44,515 nt of DNA from Anaerolineae bacterium (GCA_026645745.1 JAPKMU010000003.1:1-44515), one strand, 5' to 3'; positions 7,669 through 16,993 are shown, counted from the first letter of the stretch. Notes: generated by a model not told the origin, from the letters alone. A program made the numbers and translations.

Positions 7669-8703
7669 ATGCGAACCTCAAAGATAACCTTAGCAGATAT
7701 TGCAAAATTGGCAGGCGTTTCGACATCAACCGTTTCACGGGCGCTTACCGACAGCCCGCAGATCAGCGCAGTGGTTAAACAGCGTATCCGTGAGCTTGCC
7801 GAAGCCCACAACTATCAAATTCATGTTGGGGCGCGCAATCTCAGACTGCGCAAAAATCATGTGATCGCCGTTGTCCTCCCGATTGAGGCGGATGACAGCG
7901 AAATGCTCGCCAATCCGTTTGTACTGGAATTTATCGGCGCGGTGCAGGTGGCACTTCATCAATATGACTACAACCTGCTTCTGCTCCAGCAAAAGCGCAT
8001 TGATCCCATGTTTTGGCGTTCCAACGTTGCGGACGGTTTTATTCAGTTAGGGCATGGCTCCGCGCCAGAACTCCTGAATGCGCTCCCTCCAGATATTCCG
8101 CTCGTTGTCTGGGGTCCGCAGTTTTCAGATCGTCGTTACTGTACGGTGGGAATCGACAACTGGAAGCTGGCGCAGCAAGCAGTCAACCACTTGATCAGCT
8201 TGGGGCGGCGGCGGATCGGCATCCTATGTGGGGGATTTGGCAAAGACGATACTGAGTCTTATCTCCGTTATCGCGGCTACCGCGAAGCGCTCACCCTTGC
8301 GGACATTCCCTTTTCGCCCGCGCTGGTCGCCTTCACGGAATACGGTTCGGTATCCGCGTATCAAGCGGCGAACCAATTGATTCGTCAGGTGTACGATCTC
8401 GATGCGATTTTCGCCGCGCACAGCGATATTGTCGCGCTGGCAGCCATCGAAGCGCTGCGTCAATCCGGGCGCTATGTGCCGGAGGATGTCGCGGTGGTGG
8501 GGTTTGATAACGTCGGTTTCGGCATGCACTTTGGGCTGCCGCTGACCACGATCAGTCAGGAAATCAAGACGACGGGGGCGCGCGTCCTCGTCGAAACGCT
8601 CATGAAACAAATCGCGGGCGAAACAACCCCTTCGGTGATCATCGAAGGCAAGTTGATCGTTCGCCAATCGTGCGGCGCGGCACACACGCATGCACACAGC
8701 TAA
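7669..8703 (+). CDS. LacI-family transcriptional regulator
   Basis: 344 residues. The N-terminus carries the LacI helix-turn-helix ITLADIAKLAGVSTSTVSRAL (about 6-26) and a hinge helix region near 48-58; the rest is a periplasmic-binding-protein-like effector domain, with GRRRIGILCG, DAIFAAHSDIVALAAIEAL and VAVVGFDNVGFG as landmarks. The ATG at 7669-7671 was chosen; a TTG directly before it would add one residue. It is followed by a GH13 enzyme and sugar transporter genes on the same strand, so it probably senses a glucoside or maltodextrin-type sugar. The palindrome at 7640-7653 and a similar site at 10447-10460 are its likely operators. Confidence 0.92.
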   Translation: MRTSKITLADIAKLAGVSTSTVSRALTDSPQISAVVKQRIRELAEAHNYQIHVGARNLRLRKNHVIAVVLPIEADDSEMLANPFVLEFIGAVQVALHQYDYNLLLLQQKRIDPMFWRSNVADGFIQLGHGSAPELLNALPPDIPLVVWGPQFSDRRYCTVGIDNWKLAQQAVNHLISLGRRRIGILCGGFGKDDTESYLRYRGYREALTLADIPFSPALVAFTEYGSVSAYQAANQLIRQVYDLDAIFAAHSDIVALAAIEALRQSGRYVPEDVAVVGFDNVGFGMHFGLPLTTISQEIKTTGARVLVETLMKQIAGETTPSVIIEGKLIVRQSCGAAHTHAHS

Positions 8704-8719
8704 GACGATAGGTAAGTGG

Positions 8720-10396
8720 ATGACAACACTGCGGCTGAAAACCTCCTCACCCGTCTTTAACGTTTCACCCTCGCATTATGATCTAGCGTGGTGGCAGACG
8801 GGCATTATTTATGAAGTGTATCCGCGCAGTTTTCAAGACAGCGATGGCGACGGCGTAGGCGATTTGCGCGGGATTCAACAGCGCTTGGGTTATCTGCGCG
8901 ATCTTGGCGTTGATGCGATTTGGATCACGCCCTTTTTCCGCAGCCCGATGGCGGACTTCGGCTATGATGTGTCCGACTACTGCGCGATTGACCCGATTTT
9001 CGGCACAATGGACGACTTCGACGCACTCTTAGCCGATGCGCACGCGATGGGCATCCGCGTCATCGTCGATTTCGTCCCGAATCACACCTCCGATCAACAT
9101 CCTTGGTTCATCGAATCGCGCAGTTCGTGCGAGAACCCCAAGCGCGACTGGTATATCTGGAAAGACCCGAACCCGGATGGCACACCGCCCAACAATTGGG
9201 AAGGCTTTTTCGGCGGCAGTGCGTGGACGTTGGACGAGCGCACCGGGCAGTATTATCTGCATATGTTCCTTGAGCAGCAGCCCGACTTAAATTGGCGTAA
9301 TCCCGACGTGATCGCCGCGATGAGCGATGTTTTGCACTTCTGGCTGAAAAAAGGCGTCGATGGTTTCCGCCTAGATGCGATCACCATTCTGATCAAGCAC
9401 GAAGATTTCCCCGATATGCCGCTCGATGCAGACGGTACGCTCTACGGCGGTGATCTGCTGCTTCAGTTGGTCGATGTTCACAATCAACCGGATTTACACC
9501 CGATTCTGCGGCGTTTCCGCGCCATCACCGACAGCTATCCCGGCGACCGCGTGCTGATCGCGGAAACAGGGGCGGCGAACTTTGACGAGTTGATGCAGTT
9601 CTGCGGCAGTCAGCTTGACGAAGTGCAGCTTCCGATGAACCTGAACACCATGCTGCTCCCTTGGGATGCGCGCATGATGCGCGACTCCATCAGCGATTAT
9701 TACGCGTGTTTACTCCCCGGCGCGGTGCCGAACTTCGTATTCGGCAACCATGATCAAAGCCGGTTCGCTACCCGCTTCGGTGATCAACATCACCGCGCGA
9801 TCAATGCTCTGCTGATGACCCTGTGGGGTGCTCCTACGCTCTATTATGGAGACGAGTTGGGGATGCCCGATGGTCGCATCCTTCCACATCAGCAAAAAGA
9901 CCCGTTCACCGTGCAGTATTCAGATTTTGGGCTGGGGCGTGACCCCGAACGCACGCCGATGCAGTGGGATGAAACGCCCAATGCAGGCTTTACCCCGCCC
10001 AATGTCGAACCTTGGCTGCCTATCAGAACGACGTTCGCCTCCAGTGTCGCCGCGCAAAGCGCCGATCCGGTGTCAACCTTGCACTTCTGCAAGCGCTTGA
10101 TCCAGCTTCGGCGGCAGTATCGCGCGCTCAACCGGGGGAGCATCCAATTTGTGGATGATCATCACCCAGACCTCCTGATATATCTCAGGGAATTTGAGGA
10201 TGAACGTATTTTGATACTGGTGAACTTCGGCGCATTATTGCATAGTGTCGATGCTTCGACGTTTGCAAGCCGCGCCGAACTACTCCTTACGAGCAGGATG
10301 GATACGCCGATGACTCAATCAGCGGATTCCATTTCTCTTCGTCCATATGAGACACTGCTGCTCAAGCTGGTTCAGGAGGTGAACCCGGACGACTAA
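8720..10396 (+). CDS. GH13 alpha-glucosidase / oligo-1,6-glucosidase-type enzyme
   Basis: 558 residues, cytoplasmic (no signal peptide). The GH13 conserved regions are all present: DFVPNHTS, GFRLDAI with nucleophile Asp219, LIAETG with acid/base Glu282, and FGNHDQSR with the third acid Asp345. The opening WWQTGIIYEVYPRSFQDSDGDG and overall length match alpha-glucosidases that cut short alpha-linked glucosides. An alternative start 30 bp upstream (8690) would overlap the regulator gene by 14 bp; I prefer 8720 because it gives the usual N-terminus, but the Shine-Dalgarno (AGGTAAGTGG) is mediocre. It would hydrolyse sugars imported by the transporter encoded downstream. The exact linkage preference cannot be read from sequence. 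Confidence 0.9.
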   Translation: MTTLRLKTSSPVFNVSPSHYDLAWWQTGIIYEVYPRSFQDSDGDGVGDLRGIQQRLGYLRDLGVDAIWITPFFRSPMADFGYDVSDYCAIDPIFGTMDDFDALLADAHAMGIRVIVDFVPNHTSDQHPWFIESRSSCENPKRDWYIWKDPNPDGTPPNNWEGFFGGSAWTLDERTGQYYLHMFLEQQPDLNWRNPDVIAAMSDVLHFWLKKGVDGFRLDAITILIKHEDFPDMPLDADGTLYGGDLLLQLVDVHNQPDLHPILRRFRAITDSYPGDRVLIAETGAANFDELMQFCGSQLDEVQLPMNLNTMLLPWDARMMRDSISDYYACLLPGAVPNFVFGNHDQSRFATRFGDQHHRAINALLMTLWGAPTLYYGDELGMPDGRILPHQQKDPFTVQYSDFGLGRDPERTPMQWDETPNAGFTPPNVEPWLPIRTTFASSVAAQSADPVSTLHFCKRLIQLRRQYRALNRGSIQFVDDHHPDLLIYLREFEDERILILVNFGALLHSVDASTFASRAELLLTSRMDTPMTQSADSISLRPYETLLLKLVQEVNPDD

Positions 10397-10446
10397 AAAA
10401 TAAGGGTTCAGTCGCGCATTACTAAGTAATACAGACAGAAATGCAA

Positions 10447-10460
10447 TGCAAGCGCTCAAA
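10447..10460 (+). promoter_or_regulatory. Second LacI-type operator candidate
   Basis: TGCAAGCGCTCAAA lies between the GH13 gene and the binding-protein gene. It shares GCAA-n-CG with the perfect operator at 7640-7653 and fits the left half of the cre-like pattern TGNAANCGNT. A 13-bp near-palindrome (ATTACTAAGTAAT, 10418-10430) is just upstream. Together they suggest a second regulated promoter for the transporter genes. Confidence 0.45.
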
Positions 10461-10480
10461 TCTATAAGGAGATGCTTTTC

Positions 10481-11704
10481 ATGAATCGCGCTAAAGTTCT
10501 CGCCTTGGTTATGCTTCTTGTCGTCGCGCTCGGTGCCGTTAGCGCCGTTGTCGCTCAGGACCCGGTCAATTTGATCGTGTGGTCGCAGGACGGTGACACC
10601 AATAACGTGGTGCTCGCTGAACAGTTCGAAATTTGGGCTGCCGCCAATATGCCCGGCGCGACCCTCGAAATCGTCCAGAAGGAAACCGAAGTCCTGCGCA
10701 ATGACCTGCTGACCGCTGGCTTGGCGGGTTCGGGTCTGCCCGATCTCGTCCTCGGACCGAACGATGCCATTGGCGTGTTCGTCGATGCCGGTCTGCTCCT
10801 GCCTCTCGATGACCTGTTTGATATGTCGCTGTATCCGTTCAACCTCGGCGCAGCGCAAATTGGCGGCGTCACCTACGGTGTCCCGACCAACGCCGGTAAC
10901 CACCTGATGCTGATGGTCAACACCAGCCTCGTGCCGGAAATCCCGCAGACGTTTGAAGAACTGCTCGCCGCCGCCGCTGCGGTCGAAGAAGCCAATCCTG
11001 ATATTCAGGGCTTCGCCTACAACCTGAACGAGCCGTTCTGGTTCCTGCCGTTCGTTCATGGCTTTGGTGGCAGCACCTACGGTGAAGATGGTTCGATGGT
11101 TCTCGATTCGCAGGCGTGGATCGATGCGTACCAGTTCGTCCATGATCTGAAGTTCGTCAGCGAAGCCGTGCCGCAGGAATGCGACTATGCTTGCGCCGAC
11201 TCGCTCTTCAAAGAAGGCAGCGTCGCCATGATCATCAATGGTGACTGGGCAATCGCTGAATACCTGAACCCGGAAACCTCCCCCGGTTTGGTTGACAGCT
11301 TCGCCGTCGCGCCGTGGCCCGAACTGCCGAATGGCAGCCGTCCGCAGCCGTTCACCGCTGGTAAGTTCCTCAGCATCCCGGCGACCGTTGAAGGCGCGCA
11401 GCTTGACGCCGCCGTCGCGTTCGCCACATGGCTGACCACCGATCCCGAATCCGTCGCGGCTTACTCGATTGGCACCGGTCGTCTGCCCGCTATCGCCGCC
11501 GTCGCGGTTGATCCCGAAACCGACCCGATCCTCGCGCAGTCGAACGAAGCGCTGACGACCGGTGTGGGTATGCCCGCCGACCCGACGCTCCGCTGCATGT
11601 GGGACAGCGTCCGCCCGAGCCTTGAAGGTGTCATGAGCGACAGCATGAGCGCTGAAGATGCAGCAATGGAAGCGCAGATCTCCGCTGAAGACTGCCTCGG
11701 CTAA
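10481..11704 (+). CDS. Sugar ABC transporter solute-binding protein
   Basis: 407 residues. A cleavable signal peptide (MNRAKVLALVMLLVVALG, cleavage probably near VVAQ-DP) precedes a family 1 extracellular solute-binding protein: VNLIVWSQDGDT at the mature N-terminus, PDLVLGPNDAIG, GVTYGVPTNAGN and an internal FKEGSVAMIINGDWAI, a hallmark of maltodextrin-type binding proteins. No lipobox is seen, so it may be free or held another way. ATAAGGAG sits 9 nt before the ATG at 10481; an earlier ATG at 10472 falls in the Shine-Dalgarno and is unlikely. Codon choice is more strongly biased than in neighbouring genes (many CTG, GGT, GTC), as expected for a highly expressed binding protein. The exact sugar is unknown. 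Confidence 0.93.
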   Translation: MNRAKVLALVMLLVVALGAVSAVVAQDPVNLIVWSQDGDTNNVVLAEQFEIWAAANMPGATLEIVQKETEVLRNDLLTAGLAGSGLPDLVLGPNDAIGVFVDAGLLLPLDDLFDMSLYPFNLGAAQIGGVTYGVPTNAGNHLMLMVNTSLVPEIPQTFEELLAAAAAVEEANPDIQGFAYNLNEPFWFLPFVHGFGGSTYGEDGSMVLDSQAWIDAYQFVHDLKFVSEAVPQECDYACADSLFKEGSVAMIINGDWAIAEYLNPETSPGLVDSFAVAPWPELPNGSRPQPFTAGKFLSIPATVEGAQLDAAVAFATWLTTDPESVAAYSIGTGRLPAIAAVAVDPETDPILAQSNEALTTGVGMPADPTLRCMWDSVRPSLEGVMSDSMSAEDAAMEAQISAEDCLG

Positions 11705-11730
11705 TCCGTCCCTAACCCTGATGTAGAGTC

Positions 11731-11764
11731 TCTTAGGGCGAAATCAGTTGATTTCGCCCTAAGA
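11731..11764 (+). terminator. Perfect stem-loop between binding-protein and permease genes
   Basis: TCTTAGGGCGAAATCA (11731-11746) is followed by GT and its exact reverse complement (11749-11764), a 16-bp stem with a minimal loop. There is no long T-run. In ABC operons such hairpins after the binding-protein gene commonly protect its mRNA end and reduce read-through into the permeases; that role is inferred here. Confidence 0.75.
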
Positions 11765-11784
11765 CTTTCAGGAGATACCCCAAA

Positions 11785-12897
11785 ATGGAATTTAGCGGTT
11801 TATCCATCGAGATCATCCTAAATACTTTACAGGTGCTGCTCCCGCTCCTCATCATTCTCGTAATTGGTGTCATTGCTCTTGAAGTGGGCTTGTATCTGTT
11901 CCTCGCGCGGGTGATCAAGACGAAATATGCGCTGCCGTATACGCTGCTTGCTCCGGCGTTCGTCGCGCTCGTCGTCTTTATGATTTACCCTCTGATCTTC
12001 AACGTGCTGTTGGCATTCTCCAATCTTGAACGCAGCACTTTCGCCTGTTACAGCCCGGTTTCGTTGGGAACATGCGAACTCGATCACCTTTACGGACTCG
12101 ACTACGCGATCCAGAACTTCTCGGATGTTTTCTTCCGCGTGCGTGATGGCGAGATCGTCGGGTGGGGGCGCTTGCTCAGAACCGCTGATTCCACTTTTCC
12201 TGTGCTGCTCGGTCGCACTGCCATCTGGACGATTACGAACGTAGTCTTCCATTTCGGGATCGGGATGGCGCTGGCGATCATCATGAATCAGAAAATTCGC
12301 TTCAAGGGTATTTACCGCGCCTTGATCGTGATCCCTTGGGCGATTCCATCCGTCATCGTCGGTTTGACATGGCGACAGGAATTCCACGCGCAGTATGGTT
12401 TTGTCAACGTACTGATTCAGGCGTTGGGCGGGCAGCCGGTGAGCTGGCTCGACGAACCCACCGCCGCATTCATCGCGGTGATCTTTGTCAACGTCTGGTT
12501 AGGCGTGCCGTTCTACATGATCATGCTGCTCGGTGGTATGCAAAGCATCCCGGCGGACTATTACGAAGCCGCCAACATCGACGGCGCGAGCGCATGGCAG
12601 CGCTTTAACGGTATCACCATGCCGCTGCTTCGTCCGATCATTATTCCAGCGGTCACGCTCGACGTGATTTGGACGTTTAACAAGCTCGATGTCATTTTCT
12701 TGGTCACGGGTGGAGGTCCTCAAGAAAGTACCAACATCTTAGTGTCGGCGTTGTATAACGCCGCCTTTGGACCCGCCGCGACGACCGAACTTGGCTTTGC
12801 TGCCGCCTTCTCGATCATCATCTTCATCATTCTGTTCATCTTCGCTCTGGTGTGGATCACGACCAGCGGTGGTTTGAAGGAGATTTACGACCGATGA
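11785..12897 (+). CDS. Sugar ABC transporter permease, MalF type
   Basis: 370 residues with several membrane segments, including a first one at about 9-38 and YTLLAPAFVALVVFMIYPLI near 52-71. The cytoplasmic EAA loop that contacts the ATPase reads EAANIDGASAWQRFNGITMP. An N-terminal extension before the core six helices fits MalF-type rather than MalG-type permeases. CAGGAGATACC precedes the ATG at 11785. Its last codons overlap the next gene as ATGA, so translation is probably coupled. It pairs with the MalG-like protein to form the channel; no ATPase gene lies in the window, so a shared MsmK/UgpC-like ATPase encoded elsewhere is expected. Confidence 0.93.
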   Translation: MEFSGLSIEIILNTLQVLLPLLIILVIGVIALEVGLYLFLARVIKTKYALPYTLLAPAFVALVVFMIYPLIFNVLLAFSNLERSTFACYSPVSLGTCELDHLYGLDYAIQNFSDVFFRVRDGEIVGWGRLLRTADSTFPVLLGRTAIWTITNVVFHFGIGMALAIIMNQKIRFKGIYRALIVIPWAIPSVIVGLTWRQEFHAQYGFVNVLIQALGGQPVSWLDEPTAAFIAVIFVNVWLGVPFYMIMLLGGMQSIPADYYEAANIDGASAWQRFNGITMPLLRPIIIPAVTLDVIWTFNKLDVIFLVTGGGPQESTNILVSALYNAAFGPAATTELGFAAAFSIIIFIILFIFALVWITTSGGLKEIYDR

Positions 12898-13880
12898 GTA
12901 CTCAAACTGCTGTGACTCCTGCACCAACCCCCACATGGTCTGAGGGTGGTTTTAAGCGTGTACGCCAGTTGATCGCTGGTGTGCTTGCGATTGGCGGTCT
13001 GGTCTTGACGCTGGTCAACGGCTTCAGCATCGGCTATCTGATTGTCGGCTTGTGGCTGGCGCTGCTGGTTTGGAAACCCCTGCATGGGATTCTCGTGTTC
13101 TACGCGACAATTTCGGTGTATCCAGTGCTGCGCGTGATCAGTATTTCACTGCGCCCCACCGACGGACTGCTTTCGCGCTCACTTGATCTGATTCCCCCCG
13201 GCGCGACCTTGAACAGCTTTGTCGAGTTGTTTGAAGAAGAAGAATTCCTCCGCTGGATTTGGAACAGCGCCGCTATCACGATCACCGTCTCAACCATCGG
13301 CGTTGTGATCGCCGCGACGGGCGCTTATGCCTTCAGCCGTTGGCGTTTCCCCGGTCGCCGCCCGCTCTTGATTTTCCTGCTCACCACCCAGATGCTCCCG
13401 GCGTCGATGCTGCTCATCCCGATCTATGTGATCGTGGCGCAGCTCAACCTAACCAACAATGTGATCGGGTTGGTGCTGGCGTATACGTCCACCGCCGTTC
13501 CGTTTAGCATCTGGATTTTGAAAGGGTACTACGACACGATCCCGCCGGACTTGGAAGAAGCGGGCATGGTGGACGGATGCACGCGCATGGAAGCGTTCTA
13601 CCGGATCATCCTGCCGCTTTCAACACCCGCGCTGTCGATTGTGTTCTTGTTCAACTTCTTGGCGTCTTGGTCAGAATTCCTCGTCGCCAAGGTGATCTTG
13701 CAGGCGAATCAGGTCATGACGTGGCCGCTCGGCTTAAACGAATTGATCGGTACGTTTAACACGGACTGGGGCAAGTATGCAGCGGGTTCCGTCTTCGTCA
13801 CGATTCCCGTTCTGCTGCTGTTCCTGTGGCAGTCGAAGTATTTGATCTCCGGTTTGACGCTCGGCAGCGTCAAGGGGTAA
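12894..13880 (+). CDS. Sugar ABC transporter permease, MalG type
   Basis: 328 residues. Two hydrophobic segments near the N-terminus precede the core; the EAA loop is EEAGMVDGCTRMEAFYRIILP, and the family pattern PIYVIVAQLNLTNN and WSEFLVAKVIL are present. The ATG at 12894-12896 overlaps the TGA of the MalF-type gene, with AAGGAG in the preceding codons; the longer frame upstream is not needed. The two extra N-terminal membrane segments (about 17-60) are longer than in typical MalG. The gene ends the transporter operon; the next 206 bp contain repeat element R3. Confidence 0.93.
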   Translation: MSTQTAVTPAPTPTWSEGGFKRVRQLIAGVLAIGGLVLTLVNGFSIGYLIVGLWLALLVWKPLHGILVFYATISVYPVLRVISISLRPTDGLLSRSLDLIPPGATLNSFVELFEEEEFLRWIWNSAAITITVSTIGVVIAATGAYAFSRWRFPGRRPLLIFLLTTQMLPASMLLIPIYVIVAQLNLTNNVIGLVLAYTSTAVPFSIWILKGYYDTIPPDLEEAGMVDGCTRMEAFYRIILPLSTPALSIVFLFNFLASWSEFLVAKVILQANQVMTWPLGLNELIGTFNTDWGKYAAGSVFVTIPVLLLFLWQSKYLISGLTLGSVKG

Positions 13881-13897
13881 TACCCCCTACCGCTCCT

Positions 13898-14079
13898 ACT
13901 GCTCCTCACCCCCCGCCCCCTCTCCAACCTTCGGTTAGAGAGGGGTGGCGCACCGAAGGTGCGACGGGGTGAGGAGTAGGTGTCGCCCCCCTCCTTGCGC
14001 CAGCGGGGAGGGGAAGGGGGAGGGGTAAAAAAGAGATGATTGCCCGTATCGGATAAGCCTTCGGGCGGTGAGGAGCAGT
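13898..14079. repeat. Intergenic palindromic element R3
   Basis: Bounded by ACTGCTCCTCACC (13898-13910) and its reverse complement GGTGAGGAGCAGT (14067-14079). Inside are the stem CCCTCTCCAACC/GGTTAGAGAGGG around TTC, a CGCACCGAAGGTGCG palindrome, further C/G-rich blocks, and near the right end TATCGGATAAGCCTTCGG. The left part (CTCCAACCTTCGGTTAGAG) is the same as in R4 at 26860-26903, and the right-end motif is shared with R1 and R4. It sits between two convergent genes (permease and NifX-like) and has no coding potential that I can support. Confidence 0.7.
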
Positions 14080-14086
14080 TCTCCCT

Positions 14087-14518
14087 CTAATGCAGCCGCT
14101 CTGGGTGATCGACAATCGTTCCATCGGCATACGCTTTGATCGCATCCGCGATCAAGCGAATATCGGTGATAATTGGCTTCACACCAATCGCGTTGAGTCC
14201 GTTGTGCGCACCGTAGCCCATCCCGCGCGCTAACACAACTTGACATCCCTTCAGCGGCGCGAACATGCTGGCGTGACGGTCAGCGTCATCATGGTTATGG
14301 GTGTGATCTTTTCCGCTTTCCTCTTGAATCTGCACATTCCCTTGATCGTGATCATGATGATCGTGTCCGTGATGATGTGACGGCTTTTCCGCCTGTTCCT
14401 CGGCTGCAATCTTGCCATCCACGAGCGTATAAAATTGGTAGTATTTGGCGCGTCCAAAATGCGCGCTGATCGTCTGACCGTCATCAGTGACGACCGCGAT
14501 TTTGACTGTGTTCTCCAT
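14087..14518 (-). CDS. NifX/NifB-type dinitrogenase iron-molybdenum cofactor domain protein with His-rich insert
   Basis: 143 residues. The two halves match the NifX/NafY fold (PF02579): VKIAVVTDDGQTISAHFGRAKYYQFY at 5-30, and CQVVLARGMGYGAHNGLNAIGVKPIIT in the second half. Between them (about 47-82) is a segment with many His and Asp residues (HHHGHDHHDHD, DHTHNHDD), which should bind nickel, zinc or similar metals. Family members bind iron-sulfur or FeMo-co clusters; those outside nif loci are of unclear role. The gene lies 68 bp after hypF on the same strand, so a part in metal handling for a [NiFe] enzyme is plausible but not shown. Confidence 0.85.
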   Translation of the reverse strand: MENTVKIAVVTDDGQTISAHFGRAKYYQFYTLVDGKIAAEEQAEKPSHHHGHDHHDHDQGNVQIQEESGKDHTHNHDDADRHASMFAPLKGCQVVLARGMGYGAHNGLNAIGVKPIITDIRLIADAIKAYADGTIVDHPERLH

Positions 14519-14586
14519 GATTGCGTGTGGTTCCTTTCGTACTGAACAAGTGCTGTAAGCATAGAAGCAGCGCCGGAGTGCCTTTC

Positions 14587-16878
14587 TTACCTGCTTTTCG
14601 CGTCAGCCCTTTCTTCTTTCTGTGTAACCGCCGCGATCACTGCTTGACCGAGCGCTAACCCGCCATCGTTCGGCGGTACGAGTTGATGCGTGTACACCGT
14701 GAACCCGGCATCCCCCAATAGCGGGATCGTCTTGCCGAGCAGCGTCACATTCTGGAAAACGCCGCCGCTCAACGCGACCTCACGCAAGCCGGAGATCGCA
14801 CCCAAACGCGCACAAATTTCGTGGATCATCGCCGCCACGCTGTTATGAAATCGTGCCGCGATCACGCCCGCCGGAATACCCGCCCGCACATCAGCAAGCA
14901 CCGCCTGAATCACGGGTGCGCTGTCGATCTGCTGTCCATCGCGTTCAAACGGATACAACCCCGTTTCATGGGGATCAACCACCGCTTCAAGTTCAATCGC
15001 CGCCTGACCTTCATAGCTCGTCGTCTGGCACACGCCGATCAGCGATGACACCGCGTCGAACAGCCGCCCCATACTCGATGTATACGGCGAATTCAGCCCA
15101 CGCTCGATCTGCGTGCGCAGCGTTTTCTGCTCCACTGCCGAAAGCGCCGCCAGTTCACCGTCCGGGACTTCCCCGGACGCGATCAAATAGCTGTATGCGA
15201 TGCGGGCGGGCTTGCGTGTCGCCGCGTCACCGCCGGGAAGCCGTACCGGTTTGAGAAATGCCGGTCGCTGAAACCCGGCGTAATCCGCGATCAAAAATTC
15301 TCCACCCCAGATCGTACCGTCCGTCCCGTAGCCCGTTCCATCAAAGCACACGCCGATCACCGGACGATCCCCCGGATGCCCGTGTTCCGCCATCACCGAC
15401 GCGATATGGGCGTGATGATGCTGCACCGCGACCGCCGGAATCCCACCTGCTTGCGCCCGCGCGACTGCGTACCGGGTTGCGCGGTAGTCGGGATGCAAAT
15501 CATACGCGATCACTTCCGGCGTGATCCGAAACAGCCGCTCAAAATGCGCGATCCCGCTCTCAAACGATTGGATCGTCTCGTAGTTTTCCATGTCGCCGAT
15601 GTGGTGGCTCATGAAGGCGTAATCGTCGCGCGTCACGCAAAACGTATTTTTCATCTCGCCGCCCACCGCCAAAATCGGCAGTGATTCAAACGGCAGTTTG
15701 ACCGGATACGGCGCATACCCGCGTGATCGTCGGATCGGCAGTTCGCGCTCGCCATGCACGCGCATCACCGAGTCATCGGTGCGGATATAAATCTCGCGGT
15801 TGTGCATCAAGAATGCGTCCGCCAATTCCCCCAGTTGATCGCGTGCCGCGTCGTTGTCGGTCACGATGGGTTCTTCGGATCGATTGCCGCTCGTCATCAC
15901 CAGCGGCGGCATGCCGCCTTCGTCTTCCATGATCAGCACATGGAGCGGGGTATACGGCAGCATCACACCGAGCGTATTCTGCCCCGGCGCGACATCGGGC
16001 GCGATTCTCCCGTTCCCCGCCTGAAGTCGGCGCAGCAGCACAATCGGCGCGGCGGGTGATATGAGCAAGCGGGCTTCTTGCTCGGAGACGATACAGGTTT
16101 CGCGGATCACATCGAGCGTGCGCATCATCAGCGCGAACGGCTTGGCGGCGCGTCCTTTGCGGCGGCGCAGTTCCGAGACAGCTTCCGGGTTGGTCGCATC
16201 ACACGCGAGATGAAACCCGCCTAACCCTTTGATCGCCAAGATTTTTCCGGCGCGCAGCATTTCCGCCGCTGATCGCACCGCTGCATCCCCGTTGATCGTA
16301 TCGCCGCCGTGTTCCAACCACACTTGCGGACCGCACGCGGGACAAGCGACGGGTTGCGCATGAAATCGTCGATCCGCCGGATCGTGATACTCGGCGGCGC
16401 AGGCATCACACATCGGGAAAACCGCCATCGTCGTCAATGGACGATCATACGGAATATCCTTGATCAGCGTGAAGCGCGGACCGCAGTTGGTACAGTTGAT
16501 GAATGGATAGCGGTAGCGCCGATCCGCCGGATCGCGCAGTTCGCGCAGGCAGTCCGCGCAAACTGCCATGTCCGGCGAAATCGGTTGAAAGGCATTTTCG
16601 ACAGCGGCACTTTCGCGGATTTCAAATGCGGTGAAATCTTCCGGGGCGGCGTCCTGTTCGCTCACCCGGTCGATGCGCGCCAGCGGCGGCGCTTCGTTCG
16701 TCAGCGCAGCGAGAAAACTTGCCACTGCTTCGGGCGTGCCTTCCGCGTGAATATCCACTCCGGCGGACGTATTCCGCACCCACCCGTGAATCGCAAGCCG
16801 CCGCGCCAGTGTATACACAAAGGGACGAAATCCAACGCCCTGCACAACGCCCGTGACATGAATCGATTTCGCGCGCAT
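14587..16878 (-). CDS. hypF: Carbamoyltransferase HypF, [NiFe]-hydrogenase maturation
   Basis: 763 residues, normal family length. Domains in order: acylphosphatase (VTGVVQGVGFRPFVYTLARR at about 9-28), two zinc fingers (CADCLRELRD, CTNCGPRF, CDACAAEYHD, CPACGPQ, about 107-183), a YrdC-like domain (about 195-380) and a Kae1-like domain (about 390-763; HHHAHIASVMAEHG, GVCFDGTGYGTDG). HypF turns carbamoyl phosphate and ATP into the carbamoyl group that HypE makes into the cyanide ligands of the NiFe site. No other hyp or hydrogenase genes are nearby, so partners must lie elsewhere. The ATG at 16876-16878 directly begins the acylphosphatase domain. Confidence 0.95.
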   Translation of the reverse strand: MRAKSIHVTGVVQGVGFRPFVYTLARRLAIHGWVRNTSAGVDIHAEGTPEAVASFLAALTNEAPPLARIDRVSEQDAAPEDFTAFEIRESAAVENAFQPISPDMAVCADCLRELRDPADRRYRYPFINCTNCGPRFTLIKDIPYDRPLTTMAVFPMCDACAAEYHDPADRRFHAQPVACPACGPQVWLEHGGDTINGDAAVRSAAEMLRAGKILAIKGLGGFHLACDATNPEAVSELRRRKGRAAKPFALMMRTLDVIRETCIVSEQEARLLISPAAPIVLLRRLQAGNGRIAPDVAPGQNTLGVMLPYTPLHVLIMEDEGGMPPLVMTSGNRSEEPIVTDNDAARDQLGELADAFLMHNREIYIRTDDSVMRVHGERELPIRRSRGYAPYPVKLPFESLPILAVGGEMKNTFCVTRDDYAFMSHHIGDMENYETIQSFESGIAHFERLFRITPEVIAYDLHPDYRATRYAVARAQAGGIPAVAVQHHHAHIASVMAEHGHPGDRPVIGVCFDGTGYGTDGTIWGGEFLIADYAGFQRPAFLKPVRLPGGDAATRKPARIAYSYLIASGEVPDGELAALSAVEQKTLRTQIERGLNSPYTSSMGRLFDAVSSLIGVCQTTSYEGQAAIELEAVVDPHETGLYPFERDGQQIDSAPVIQAVLADVRAGIPAGVIAARFHNSVAAMIHEICARLGAISGLREVALSGGVFQNVTLLGKTIPLLGDAGFTVYTHQLVPPNDGGLALGQAVIAAVTQKEERADAKSR

Positions 16879-16993
16879 AGAGTCCCTGAGCCATTAGCCC
16901 ATTGAATGCCCTATTATAAGGCGGTCAGCGTACCTTGTCCCGCCTCAAGGGTGATAGAGTGAAGCATTCGATTCAAGGGAATAGGATCTGTTG

